Origin: Ostrinia nubilalis
Taxonomy: Eukaryota > Arthropoda > Insecta > Lepidoptera > Crambidae
NCBI RefSeq assembly: GCF_963855985.1
Contig: NC_087092.1
Location: 4,526,001 to 4,590,000 of the forward strand
Direction: 5' to 3'
Length of the DNA stretch: 64,000 bases
The notes under the pieces were generated by a model. That model searched no databases, was not told the DNA's origin, and saw only the letters and a list, made by a program, of their open reading frames with translations. A program made the translations under genes and the position numbers. Below, piece by piece: positions 33,482 to 43,569 of this stretch; position 1 is the first letter of the stretch, and every line of letters starts with the position of its first letter.

Positions 33482-33910
33482 AAAGACAATGCCGGAAATT
33501 GGCGTCTTTTTTTTTCGCGCGGCCATCAACCAAACTATGTTTTTTGGTTACAAAATAGTGTAATAAACCAAACTTACTATGACATGTATACCTCTATACT
33601 CAGTCTGAACTGAGTTACGAGCATTAGAAGTTGATGATTTTACATACTAGATTTGCTTTCTGCGCACAAGTTTTGTAAGAAAAGACAATGCCGGAAATTG
33701 GCGTCTTTTTTATTGCGCTGATTCTGCTTCACACTGATGGCTGGAGCCTATAATGGATGGTATTGTTTGTTTACACATACAATGTCACTATTTTGTTGCA
33801 ATTTCTTACAAAACTTGAGCGCAGAAAGCAAATCTAGTATGTAAAATTATCAACTTCTAATGCTCGTAACTCAGTTCAGACTTAGAGGTATACAATCATA
33901 GTAAGTTTGA
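33482..33910. repeat. Nested inverted repeat with duplicated short hairpin
   Basis: Arms of about 110 bp (33567-33680 and 33795-33910) are reverse complements, containing AACTTCTAATGCTCGTAAC. The hairpin AAAGACAATGCCGGAAATTG plus GCGTCTTTT occurs twice in direct orientation (33483-33513, 33677-33708). It interrupts the Helitron-like copy. Confidence 0.7.
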
Positions 33911-34006
33911 AAAAACTCTTAAAAAACTTTTGTATGAAAAAATCTAAACCGCGTTAGATAGCTGAAGGGGGTAAAACGGGAGCCACGCGTACGAGGCGGC
34001 CGCTAG

Positions 34007-34810
34007 TTACTAATAATAGGCCAGTAGAGTTAAACACAAAAATGAATCAAATCGGAAATAATTCTTACAAAAGATTTTATTACGTTTTTAATGGCTTCAT
34101 TTGTTGCCCATAAAGACTCTCCTAGGTTTTAGACTTCGACGGGGTTGTGCTTGTGCTTAAGTGATGAGGGCCCCCGAAAGGGGCGTTTTTTCGGTTTTCC
34201 ACTTATACCGAGTGAAGGACTTACCCTATCGAAAAGTGGTCTTCATGAAGGTTGAAGGGCACTTAATCCTGCATTGAATATGACCACATTCATATGTTTT
34301 GGACAAATCGTTCTCGTGCTTATCTTAGACAAAGTAGAAAATGTACATATAATTAATAACCCTCTCTACGTCCAATAGCTCGTTACCAGCAAGCTCCCAA
34401 GCCTTATAAAGGGCCACCTTAACCAACGCATCCCTGTCAAGCCTCGCAAATTGGATTCGCCTATCCTTGTTCGTCCCAGCCGATCCTTAATTACGGTTGC
34501 TGCAACTCTTATTTGCACTCTCCTGAATAACTCTGTGTTATCTACTATGGCTGCCCTTCTTCACCCTCCTGTACTACTACATTGCTTAGCCTGAAGCTTT
34601 TTGAATGCGGCGGGTCATAAACCGATACTGAAAGTCCTTCAGAGACTATAACTCCGTCTTACTTCAGGGAATAATGCCAGAGGCATGGAACAAAAGTTAC
34701 GGCAAAACACTACGGCAGGTTATACAGAAGACCGAAGAGTCTAACTTGCCAATATGCCTGGCGTTCAGGCTATAAGGTCTTTAAGCCTGGCTGAGCACGA
34801 GAGCGATTCC
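34007..34810. other. Unassigned region
   Basis: Moderately GC-rich stretches (34370-34780) may be decayed retrotransposon sequence adjoining the RTE fragment, but no family could be named. Confidence 0.3.
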
Positions 34811-34823
34811 TCTGCAGCGAGCT

Positions 34824-35410
34824 GTGACTGTGAGGCAGGGAGATGTAATAATACATCGAATTGAACTCGACTGGGCAGCTTTCGGGAAACTACGTCATAA
34901 TATATTTTCGACCAAAACACCTCAGTGCCTAAAGACGAAAGTTTACAATCAGTGTGTGTTACTAGTAGTGATGACATACGGTTCGGAAACGTGGCTTTTC
35001 ACTGTAGACCTTATAATAAGCTCAAAGGAGAGTGCTATGCTCAGTTTCTTTTCGAGATCGAACCAGAAATGAGGAGATTCGTAAACGAACTAAAGTCACC
35101 TGACATACAGGGTGTTAGGTAAATTTGTATAATTGAGCCGAGTGAAGTGAGAAAATTGATATCTTCATTTTAATTATTTTAATTTTCATACAAATCGGAT
35201 AAAATGATGACATCAAATTTCTGACTTCACCATATCATTTATATGCCCACGTTAACATGGGCTAGTGTCGGCTCATATACCCATTTACCCCTTTCTGTAT
35301 AGCTGTCGAATTAGCAAGCTAAAGTGGTAATGGGCAGCGCACATAGTACGCAGAACAGACGACCGATGGGGCAAGGTTCTGAAGTGGATGCCACATACGT
35401 GTACTCGTAC
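34824..35410 (+). pseudogene. RTE reverse transcriptase C-terminal region, broken
   Basis: The plus strand encodes RRIELDWAAFGKLRHNIF, then QCLKTKVYNQCVL and TYGSETWLFT, then a later block AKLKWQWAAHIVRRTDDRWG. These are ordered motifs of an RTE element, with frameshifts. Residues near 35105 and 35298 are continuous once the 190-bp MITE between them is ignored. Confidence 0.75.
35108..35297. mobile_element. 190-bp TA-flanked MITE inside the RTE fragment
   Basis: TA CAGGGTG on the left and TTTCTG TA on the right. Removing it restores the TDIA...ELA region of the RTE protein. Inverted-repeat match is short. Confidence 0.6.
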
Positions 35411-35529
35411 ATGTTTGTCGAGAGGCGCTAATCATTTCCGGAACTAGAACCGGAATTCCGGAGTTGAGTGCCCAATATCGGAAATCAGTTCTGGAATTGA
35501 AAACTATCCGATATTGCAAACTCTAGTTG

Positions 35530-35941
35530 TTACCACAGACGGAACACCGAAATGAGCCATCCATTCCCTAGTAAGAGTTTCAGCAACTTCCTCGGTCGTT
35601 ATGTTGCAGATGGACCAGCCCTACGGCAGTAAAACAGTACTGGAACCCTTTGCTAAGTGGAAGACGCCCAATAATATCAACGTGGATATGCCGGAAGGAA
35701 GATCAATGTCACCAACAGGTGTGCGGGTATGTCTGCTAACCTTGCTATGTTGACACTTGAGGCAAGAACGAACCCGATTTCGACAGTCCTTCTTCATACC
35801 AGGCCACACGTAACGTTCAGCCATTAGACGTGTAGATGCCCTTAAACCAGGATGACTTAAACCATGAAGCTTCAAAAAACGCGCCTTATAGGGGCGAAAA
35901 TTCAGGTGGCAAATAAGGCCTAGGCTTCCCAATTGAAGCAT
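35530..35941 (-). pseudogene. Ty3/gypsy integrase fragment (second, older gypsy family)
   Basis: The minus frame contains LHGLSHPGLRASTRLM, RYVWPGMKKDCRNRVRSC and CQHSKVSRHTRTPVGD. This is the zinc-binding domain and linker of a gypsy integrase unlike the copy at 3102-3548. Frameshifts occur further on (35530-35640), where HFGVPSVV-like residues can still be read. Confidence 0.75.
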
Positions 35942-36004
35942 CGCATAATCGGAACTAACTTTTAATTACTGTGCCAAAGAAAGGTATCACTGGAATTGGA
36001 AAGG

Positions 36005-36700
36005 TATCACTTTGCTCTTGATACCGTCAAAGGTTTTCTGCAAGATTATCTTGGAGAGGTTATCGGGGGCCGTTCAACCTCTTTTGCGTAGGGAACAGGC
36101 GGCTTCCGCCCGAATCGCTCGTGCACCGATCGACAAGATCAATACTTTGCATATCATTTTGGAGCAGGCATCACAATGGCAAAGGGAAGTCTATCAACCT
36201 TTGAAGACTTTGAAAAAGCCTTTGATACGCTAGTAGGCAAGTATATGGTCGTGACTCGCTGACATTTGGTGTCCCGCCGAAAATCATCGACCTACTGAAG
36301 GCCATCTATAGCAGCGGTTCCCGAATGGTGGTCCGCGGAACCCTGGGGTTCCGTGGAAAGGCCGCAAGGGTTCCGTAAAAAATATTATCCCACGTTTCGT
36401 GACCGACGTTGTTCGCTCGCACCGACTTGTTTACGCACAAGGGAGGGGCAGGGCGTGCGGGCGGAGTAGTACGGGGGTTCCGCTAGGAAAAGTATAATCA
36501 ATTAGGGTTCCTTGGCAAAAAAAAAATTGGGAAACCCTGATCTATAGGAAATATTATTTTACGGTGACTCACGACGGCCTCATCTCCGAAGATATCGAGG
36601 TGCATACGGGCGTCCGCAAGGCTGCCTGCTTTCGCCCCTTCTCAAAAAAGCGACTGCCTCAGGACTGGAATGACTGGATCCGTTTTACCCCTTTCATCTA
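36005..36700 (+). pseudogene. RTE reverse transcriptase middle fragment, split by a hAT MITE
   Basis: PSKVFCKIILERLSGAVQPL, LRREQA, then INTLHIILEQASQWQ, then LLKAIY. After the insert, VTHDGLISEDIEVHTGVR follows. These are RT blocks preceding the catalytic FADD, in order but frameshifted. The order relative to 34824-35410 is reversed, so the two are separate fragments or a rearranged copy. Confidence 0.75.
36312..36539. mobile_element. 228-bp hAT-type MITE, TSD ATCTATAG
   Basis: Ends CAGCGGTTCCC and GGGAAACCCTG (imperfect inverted repeats), with a perfect 8-bp duplication at 36304-36311 and 36540-36547. The 8-bp duplication and CAG-type ends are hAT hallmarks. Confidence 0.9.
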
Positions 36701-36704
36701 TCTT

Positions 36705-37045
36705 ACGCGGTTTAGATTTTTTCATATAAATGTTTTTTCCCGCTAACTCCCGTTTCCGTGGGAATTTTGCAATATCCTGTCGTAAATAAGCGTTAAGTAT
36801 ACTAAGATACCTGCATGCCAAGCGTCTAACTTAAGCAGTTTATATTTTTCATACAAAAGGATTTTCCCGCTAATTCCAGTTTCCGTGGGAATTTCGCAAT
36901 ATCCTGTTGTATCTAATTTTGAAGTTTACTAAGATACTTGCATGCCAAATTTCAAGCGTCTAACTTAAGCGGTTTAGATTTTTTCATACAATTTTTTTTT
37001 CCCGCTAACTCCAGTTCCCGTGGGAATTTTGCAATATCCTGTGGG
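36705..37045 (-). repeat. Tandem units of Helitron-like family A, reverse orientation
   Basis: About three units matching the reverse complement of 33005-33480, including GCGTCTAACTTAAGCGGTTT and GGGAATTTTGCAATATCCTG. Confidence 0.7.
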
Positions 37046-37538
37046 CTGATTCAAATGCATTTGTCGAGAGTAGAAATCGTCTGTCAAATAATTTTCTAGT
37101 AATCAATTTTGAACTGATTGTCAAGGTAATACAGTTGAAAATTGAATATCAAAGCCAGACTACGCCTAATGTCAGATCAGCCGATGGTAGATGCCAAATT
37201 TCCAATATCGCGTACGAAGACGGAGAACTTTGTCAATATAGTGGTACATAAGGGTCATAATTAGTGGATGCCGACGATTTTCGCGCTGTCATCTCAACGA
37301 CTGCCCACCCTTGTCGTTAGAGCAGTCGACTGGATAGAAAGTATGGAATTAACATGGTGATTGATAAACTAGGTGCAAATAAGCATAGGTATTTTATAAC
37401 CACAGAATGCTTTTTGCTTAAATTTGAAAATAAAGGATATTGTTCTGCGTCCATACATCGTTCGCCCCAAGACCCCCAAGCAATGAAATAATGATTTTTA
37501 TATGTGAAATTACTTAACGATTGTCACCTTATACTCCA
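37046..37538. other. Unannotated spacer
   Basis: No feature recognised. Confidence 0.35.
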
Positions 37539-37756
37539 CTAGCTTTTCGCTCGCGGCTTCGCGCGCGTGGCCTACATTAGGTACCTACACATTTTACGGA
37601 ACCCTATTATTTTCCAAAATAAAATTTAGCCTGTTACTCGTGGATAATGTAGCTTTCGAATGGTGAAAGAATTTAATAAAAACGGTCCAATAGTTTTTGA
37701 GTCTATTCATTACAACCAAACAAACAAAGTTTTCCTCTTTATAATATTAGTGTAGA
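37539..37756 (-). mobile_element. Helitron-like repeat, family B, copy 1
   Basis: Minus strand starts TCTACACTAATATTATAAAG and ends GCGAAAAGCTAG before T. Related copies: 48510-48726 and the split copy at 54590-56650. Confidence 0.7.
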
Positions 37757-37858
37757 TACTTAAAGCACGGATAAGCGGGAGATTCGTTACAATAGGAAAA
37801 ATGCTTCAGATTTTGAGGTTATTAGCATAACAGAAGTACATTTCCATTTTCTATCTTC

Positions 37859-38333
37859 TATAGGTACTTATAATAAATCTGTAGAGAGGTCAACTCTGTA
37901 CATGAAATATATTTTCAAAATAACTATCAGGGGGTGATACTGATGCCAAAAATGCAATCAGTAAAATTTTTGTCTGTCTGTCTGTCTGTATGTTCCTTAT
38001 AGAAACAAAAACTACCTACTCGACGGATTTTAACGAAACTTGGTACAATTATTCTTCATACTCCTGGGCAGGTTATAGTATACTTAGGAATTCCCACGGG
38101 AACAGGAATTAGCGGGAAAATCCTTTTGTATGAAAAATCTAAACCGCTTAAGTTAGACGCTTGAAATTTGACATGTAGGTATCTTATTAAACTTAAAGCT
38201 TAGTTACAACAGGATATTGCAAAATTCCCACGTGAACGGGAAAAAACATTTGAACGAAAAAATCTAAACCGCGTAAGATAGATGAAGGGGGTAAAACGGG
38301 ATCCACGCGTACGAAGTCGCGGGCGGCCGCTAG
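37859..38333 (+). mobile_element. Helitron-like family A, copy 2
   Basis: Starts TCTATAGGTACTTATAATAA and ends GGGCGGCCGCTAG before T. Shorter than copy 1 because it has fewer tandem units. Confidence 0.68.
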
Positions 38334-38349
38334 TTGCTAATAAAACTAT

Positions 38350-38741
38350 TTATTGTCAAGAATTATATGTATAATAATGCGAATTCCCGTTCCCGTGGGA
38401 ATTAGTTTACTAAAGTACCTACGTGCGAAATTTAAAGCGTCTAACTTAAGCGGTTTAGATTTTTCATACAAAAGGATTTTCCCGGTAATTCCTGTTCCCG
38501 TGAGAATTCCTAAGTATACTATAACCTGCCCAGGAGTATGAAGAATAATTGTACCAAGTTTCGTTAAAATCCGTCGAGTAGTTTTTGTTTCTATAAGGAA
38601 CATACAGACGGACAGACTGACAGACAAAAATTTTACTGATTGCATTTTTGGCATCAGTATCACCCCCTGATAGTTATTTTGAAAATTATATTTCATGTAC
38701 AGAATTGACCTCTCTACAGATTTATTATAAGTAGGTATAGA
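38350..38741 (-). mobile_element. Helitron-like family A, copy 3 (truncated)
   Basis: Reverse orientation to copy 2, 16 bp away. The minus strand begins TCTATACCTACTTATAATAA after A. The CTAG end is missing. Confidence 0.65.
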
Positions 38742-39256
38742 TATGTAGGAGAGACGTCTTAATTACACTTTAAATCGTAGATCGATAAAGAACCCCTTTG
38801 TCAAACCGTATGAATAGCAGCAAATAGAACTTTGCGTATTGGAAAAATAGGAATGCCTACGGAAAAGCCAAACATTTTTTAAAAAGAAGTTAATATATTT
38901 TACTTACATTTAAATCCAAAAATATCTTTATTCCGACCCAAGGGTAAGTAGGCAGTTATGTAGGTATAAATGAAAATACGTATGTAGGTACTTATTATTT
39001 ATTAATGGTCATGTTCTACATTTTCTATTAAATATGGGCCCAATACATCAATGATGTCGCCATCACAACAAAGTACCATAAATGGTTTAACGAGATTCCG
39101 ATATTTGCATAGCTGGGCACCGTTAATCAAATAGTTAACTTCGTTAATCGTTAAACCGTTAATAAAAAGATTAACTTCGTTAAACGTTAAAACGTTACAT
39201 TTCGCAAGATTTAACGCAAGTTAACGTTAATCGTTATTCCGTTAACACATGATAAT

Positions 39257-39403
39257 AAAACGAAAAAAATAATTGAATGCAAGGTTCAAATAATTTCGAA
39301 AGCTTGTATCGCGCATGGAATTTATTCCTCTTTTATATTTGCGCTACAAGCTTTCGAAATTATTTGAACCTTGCATAAGTACAATTATTTTTTTCGTTTT
39401 AGT
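39257..39403. mobile_element. Palindromic MITE nested in the hAT element
   Basis: AAAACGAAAAAAATAATTG and AAGGTTCAAATAATTTCGAA pair with reverse complements 100 bp further on. About 60-bp arms. Confidence 0.75.
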
Positions 39404-39519
39404 ACAACTGCATTTCAAAATAAAAGCTTGTTTTTAAAAAAGTTTTTTAATTATTATAATTTTATTTTACACTTTTTAGTAGTATCTCTATCTCAGAGCC
39501 TTGGTTCAATTACAATACA

Positions 39520-39770
39520 ATTTAGCACCAAAGTGCTCGAAAAGACAAATCCAGCAAACTTAAACTCGATAAGTTTCCACCGTTTCGTTTAGGAATTCCT
39601 ATGGCCACCTCCTGACTCCATCATCAGGACCCTGGACATCATCTAGTACTAAAGTGCTCGATAAGACAAATCCAACGAACCCAAATTCGATGCGATGCCG
39701 CCGTTTCATTTAGGAGTTCCTATGGCCACATCATGACTCCATCATCAGACCAGCTCAATGGTACCATAAC
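39520..39770 (+). repeat. Two tandem copies of a roughly 130-bp unit
   Basis: AGTGCTCGA(A/T)AAGACAAATCC and TTCCTATGGCCAC...GACTCCATCATCAG occur in the same order at 39531-39636 and 39653-39748. Family not named. Confidence 0.7.
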
Positions 39771-39789
39771 ATTGCATTGTCATCGTACT

Positions 39790-40086
39790 TTTTTTTGTCC
39801 ACAACGAGGAAGCTCTTGGCCTGTATCTCACCTGATGGTAAGTGATGATCAGGCCGAAGATGGAAGCGAGCTTCACCCGGAATCCTCAACCACGGAGGAA
39901 CTGGCTATCTTACCTCTAACTGCCGGTTATGGGGACAGATTTAGGTAAGATGGTGGTAGCTAGCCAGGCGGACTTAGAACAAGCCCTACCACCAACCCGA
40001 ACAGAAAAATCTGCTCCCACTGGGAATCGAACCCGGGACCTCTGCGTCTGAAGGAGGTGGTCTTACCACTAGATCACAGAGGCGGT
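39790..40086 (-). repeat. tRNA-derived SINE, minus strand
   Basis: The minus strand begins with GCCTCTGTGATCTAGTGGT (box A). Box B, GGGTTCGATTCCC, follows 45 nt later. The body includes ATCACTTACCATCAGGTGAG near 39835, a motif I associate with abundant moth SINEs. The tRNA part folds plausibly; the body is the usual 200-300 bp. Confidence 0.82.
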
Positions 40087-41226
40087 AACTAAGTATCTAT
40101 ACCAAATTTCAGCTCAATCGGTTCAGGAAAACTGGTCTTAAATTCAGTTGCTAGAGTTGTCCCACACATACTAACAAGTGTCGTTAGTGATCTGGTTACA
40201 AAAACTGTTGTTTTGGGTTCTGGAAGTTCTGGAAGCCCGAACGTACTTGTCAGAACGCGTTTTTCAGCGTGCCTGCTGTATCTTTTTGGTAAATAGTAGG
40301 TACCGGATTAACGATTAACGGACTTAGGATAATTTAACGGAAGTTAACGAGTCCGTTAACATTTTTTAAAGTTAACTTAAAAGTTAATCCGTTAATAAAA
40401 ATGTTAACTTCGTTAATTAACGATTAACGGATTAACGAGTTAATGCCCAGCTATGGATATTTGTATAGGGAATAAGTTTTTTTTTTGGTATGCATAATTG
40501 CTACTTTTTTGCACATAAATGTATGTATGTACCATCCATGATGACAATAGCCTTTCTTTGTGGTAAATCGTTTCCTGGCTTCCCGAAAGAGACTGGAACA
40601 TAAAGGTTTCTTTGGGCTACTTCCTCTCTACTAATATGTTGTAACCCTAAATGTGCTGGTACGAAATGTTCCTCCATCATACTGCGTGCTTTCATTACAT
40701 ATTTTGTAAGAGTACTCCTTGAAATGCCAAGTAATGTAGCTATTCTGTCATCTGAATCACCGGTCCTCAGCTTCATTAAATAAGCACCAACTGTAGTAAT
40801 TCGTGCTCTCTGATAGTATCTATGGCAAAGAAGATCTGAAGGACGAATCTGAAAATAAAATAAAACATCAGATTCACAGTTCAACAATAAGAAGAGCAAT
40901 ATTTATATAGGATTAACGACTTTTGTGTGTAACGGAATAGTAAGATGAGTGATGAAAGATAATTTATGATTTGAACGCTGAATGATGAGGAATGATTGGT
41001 CTATGGAGGAAACGAAAGGGATGAATGAGGAACGAGGATTGAGAGTGAGAATAGTGGTAGTTTAAAAGAGTAGTCTGTTGTTATGCAGGAAGTATAAATA
41101 AAACTTTACTGAGTTTATTTGGCTCAGGGAATTTTTAACTGGCTTTATAATAGTAAAAATTATGTTTAATATTATGTAAGTAATAATATTGCAATATTTT
41201 AATAATATAAGTCTATTTGTACTATA

Positions 41227-41458
41227 CAGGGTGGAAACGATAAGTGATCTATAACACTTTTAATATTGTGTGGCTGGCATACATTTAGTATGGAGGCTGA
41301 AAACATTGAATTTTCGGATAGATCCAGTTAATTCTGTAACTAGTTACTGATACCGTTAGAAAGAGCTCGTGAAGCACTTTCAGGATGAGTAACCAGTTTT
41401 TCGATATCTTGTGTAGTTTAGAAATAATCGAGTGAGATCACTTATCGTTTCCACCCTG
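41227..41458. mobile_element. 232-bp mariner-type MITE in an intron of the transposase gene
   Basis: CAGGGTGGAAACGATAAGTG at the left is repeated in reverse at the right, with TA on both sides (41225-41226, 41459-41460). It sits in the intron between exons 41608 and 40848. Confidence 0.88.
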
Positions 41459-42735
41459 TATAACCTGTATGGATGAGAGTAGTGGCAGATTGAAAGCAAT
41501 GGAAGGAGTTGAAGGATGGGAAGGCTGATTCGGAAAAAACCTTTTTTATTATTATAATAAACCGGCATAATTATTTTTATGTATTATAAAACTGGCAGGG
41601 CTCTTACCTCTCTGGGTTGAATCCAATTTCGAACAATGTTTAATATATCTTGATTATTCTCTGTATCCAAACAATGACTTCAAGTTCGCAATAATGAACA
41701 ACCACATCCAACACAAACTTGTTGGTGACCTACCGGGGCACCGGTTGGCATATCTGGAGAGTCTTGTGAAGTAGGTGTGGTATCTCTTTGCAATAATGAG
41801 TGACAAGCCCCACAGATGTAGTCATTTGCAGTAACCTGTTTAAAAATAATAATAATTAGAAATAAGTTTAAAAAAATTATCAGTTTTTTAATGTCCTGCA
41901 CTTAAATTATTTTATTTTAGTATTAATTTACAGAAACCAATAACTTTACAAGAATTAGACTGATTGTATAGCCAATAACATTTTATTAAATAAGGACTTT
42001 AGCGTGCATTACCTCTAATGGAGTTAGTCGTTCCACAATTATGTTCCTGATGTTAATATGATGTTGAGTGTTAGTTCTCAGGGACATGAGCTGATGTGAA
42101 CGTGTTCTAGGCTCTAGTGTTCTACTGCAAAGCACACATTTTCTGCTAAGATTTGAAGTAGATGCATTTGTGTTGTATCTTGGGCTTGGGTCCAACATGT
42201 TGTGCATATAAGATCATGAGCTGTAACCTGTAAAAATAAATAGATTCATTGCATGCCATGCCACACATACTCCTGTGCGTTGAATAAATTGAGCCGCAAA
42301 CCATAAAAAAATGATAATTCAATATTATGTGCTGTTAGTAGAATTTTGGGTCAGAGGGTAGGGTTAAACAGCTTTGGTAAATAAGCATTGTTGTTATAAT
42401 AATTAATTATGACGTGTTACAAACTTAGTTACAAAAAATAATAATCTAGTAGTCTTAGTTCCAAAAAACAAAACAAAACAAGCTTTCATTGAGAGCAGGG
42501 AGATAGTGTCAAAGTAAATAATTCCTTAGATTTACACCAAAACCAGCTGGATTGTCAACATAATTGTTGTTTCGCTCATGCCTCCATTGCGCTGTACCAT
42601 CGACTAGTTTCTTACAATCGAATCGGGCCTGGCTGTCCACACTGTCCAGGGTTGAACCACAGATAATAGCGGAACATTCATTTCAAGACAACCCGCCATG
42701 AGAATGGCAATTCAGAAGTTTGGCAAGGCTAGTAC

Positions 42736-43461
42736 CACAGAATACATAATAGTAGCAACAGAAATTGCACTTCTTTGTGTAGGATCAGATGCCGGCATTT
42801 TAACGGTAATAATAATAATGCAAAATATCCAACGCATATGGTGCATTCGAAATCGCACCTTACTACTACGCTCACAAGAGCGCAATTTTTTTGTGTTCAG
42901 AATTGATCTACCTCACAGCTCAAGCGTCAGGGTTGTTTAAGCAAAGTAAAATAAATAAAAACTTAATTTTAAGAAGCATTTATTGTATTTACGATTGGTA
43001 AACTTTAATCTAGTGGTGTTTGTATAATCGTACCTTATCTAAAGTACCTATTAATAAACTTCAGTGTTGCGATAATTCGAAATTGGACAAACAGTTTTAA
43101 AAGGTGTAGTGTCGGAAAATAGACACGGTGAAGTAAGCTTAATGTTTTATTAGCTAAAATAATTTTTGTGCTACAGTTTTTTGTCATAAGTATTTCAAAA
43201 TTATTTAAAAAGTGTAGTTTTTTAAATTATTTAAATCACTACAGTTAATTATCATTCCTAACTATTACGATTTTCCTTTAAAGAAGAATAACAGTGCTGT
43301 TGGAACAATAAACCTTGATTGCGACGATGATCGACCGCGAGCGTGTATAGAAATACGCGTGTGCTCACAAGCGCGTGGCGGCCCTGACTGATTTGCAACT
43401 TGAAGTTGTCGCGCGCTGTAGGTAATTATCTCGGCCGGCATAGGCGAGTGACGGAGGCCTG
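42736..43461. mobile_element. Unclassified 730-bp element X, copy 2 (726 bp, TSD CTAGTAC)
   Basis: Same orientation, ends and structure as 28569-29298. CTAGTAC is perfectly duplicated at 42729-42735 and 43462-43468. Differences from copy 1 are scattered substitutions and small indels. It lies between the first and second recognised exons of the transposase pseudogene. Confidence 0.88.
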
Positions 43462-43569
43462 CTAGTACTTATTCATAAGATTGCAGAGCAAAATGTAGGT
43501 ACTTACCGATCGAGGTGCTGCCCATTGTTGTGTATAATTAAGTTGCTCATTTTCTAACACCATAGAACC

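Larger units (their letters stand above)
32779..34006 (+). mobile_element. Helitron-like non-autonomous repeat, family A, copy 1
   Basis: It begins TCTATACCTACTTTTAATAA and ends in GCGGCCGCTAG followed by T. TC...CTAG with insertion before T is the Helitron end pattern. It contains a CTGTCTGTCTGT stretch near 32915, about four tandem units of roughly 110-130 bp (33005-33480), and a nested inverted repeat (33482-33910). Other members are 37859-38333, 38350-38741 and 45680-46185. Confidence 0.65.
39108..40455. mobile_element. 1348-bp hAT-type element, TSD GATATTTG, itself containing three repeats
   Basis: Ends CATAGCTGGGCA and reverse complement; perfect 8-bp duplication at 39100-39107 and 40456-40463. 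Both subterminal regions (39117-39245, 40300-40440) are dense in GTTAAC and GTTAATCG motifs. The interior has been replaced by other repeats: a palindrome, a tandem duplication and a SINE. No transposase frame. Confidence 0.9.
38990..43563 (-). pseudogene. Degenerate multi-exon DDE transposase gene (PIF/Harbinger-like), three insertions
   Basis: Exons with GT...AG borders, all phase 0, read on the minus strand. 43563-43507: MVLENEQLNYTQQW, donor GTAAGT. 42227-42013: VTAHDLIC, then after a frameshift CVLCSRTLEPR and ERLTPLE. 41835-41608: VTANDYICGACH, CVGCGCSLLRT, one in-frame TGA, WIQPRE. 40848-40464: LMKLRTGDSDDRIATLLGIS, a helix-turn-helix-like segment, then IVIMDGTYIHL with a candidate first catalytic D. 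After a hAT insertion the frame resumes at 39099 (YRNLVKPFMVLCCDG) with a candidate second D, then stops. Two A-run frameshifts lie at the hAT junction. The two middle exons are paralogous Cys-rich units. The family is inferred from the DGTY and DG..GPY motifs. Confidence 0.68.

Noticed and set aside
36960..38700. CRISPR-like array from repeated GGGAAT...CCC blocks
   Set aside because: A eukaryotic context, units with similar spacers, and clear membership in a Helitron-like family.
42500..42730. Minus-strand stretch reading LVDGTAQWRHERNNNYVDN as another transposase exon
   Set aside because: Short open frame without convincing splice borders or a link to the other exons.
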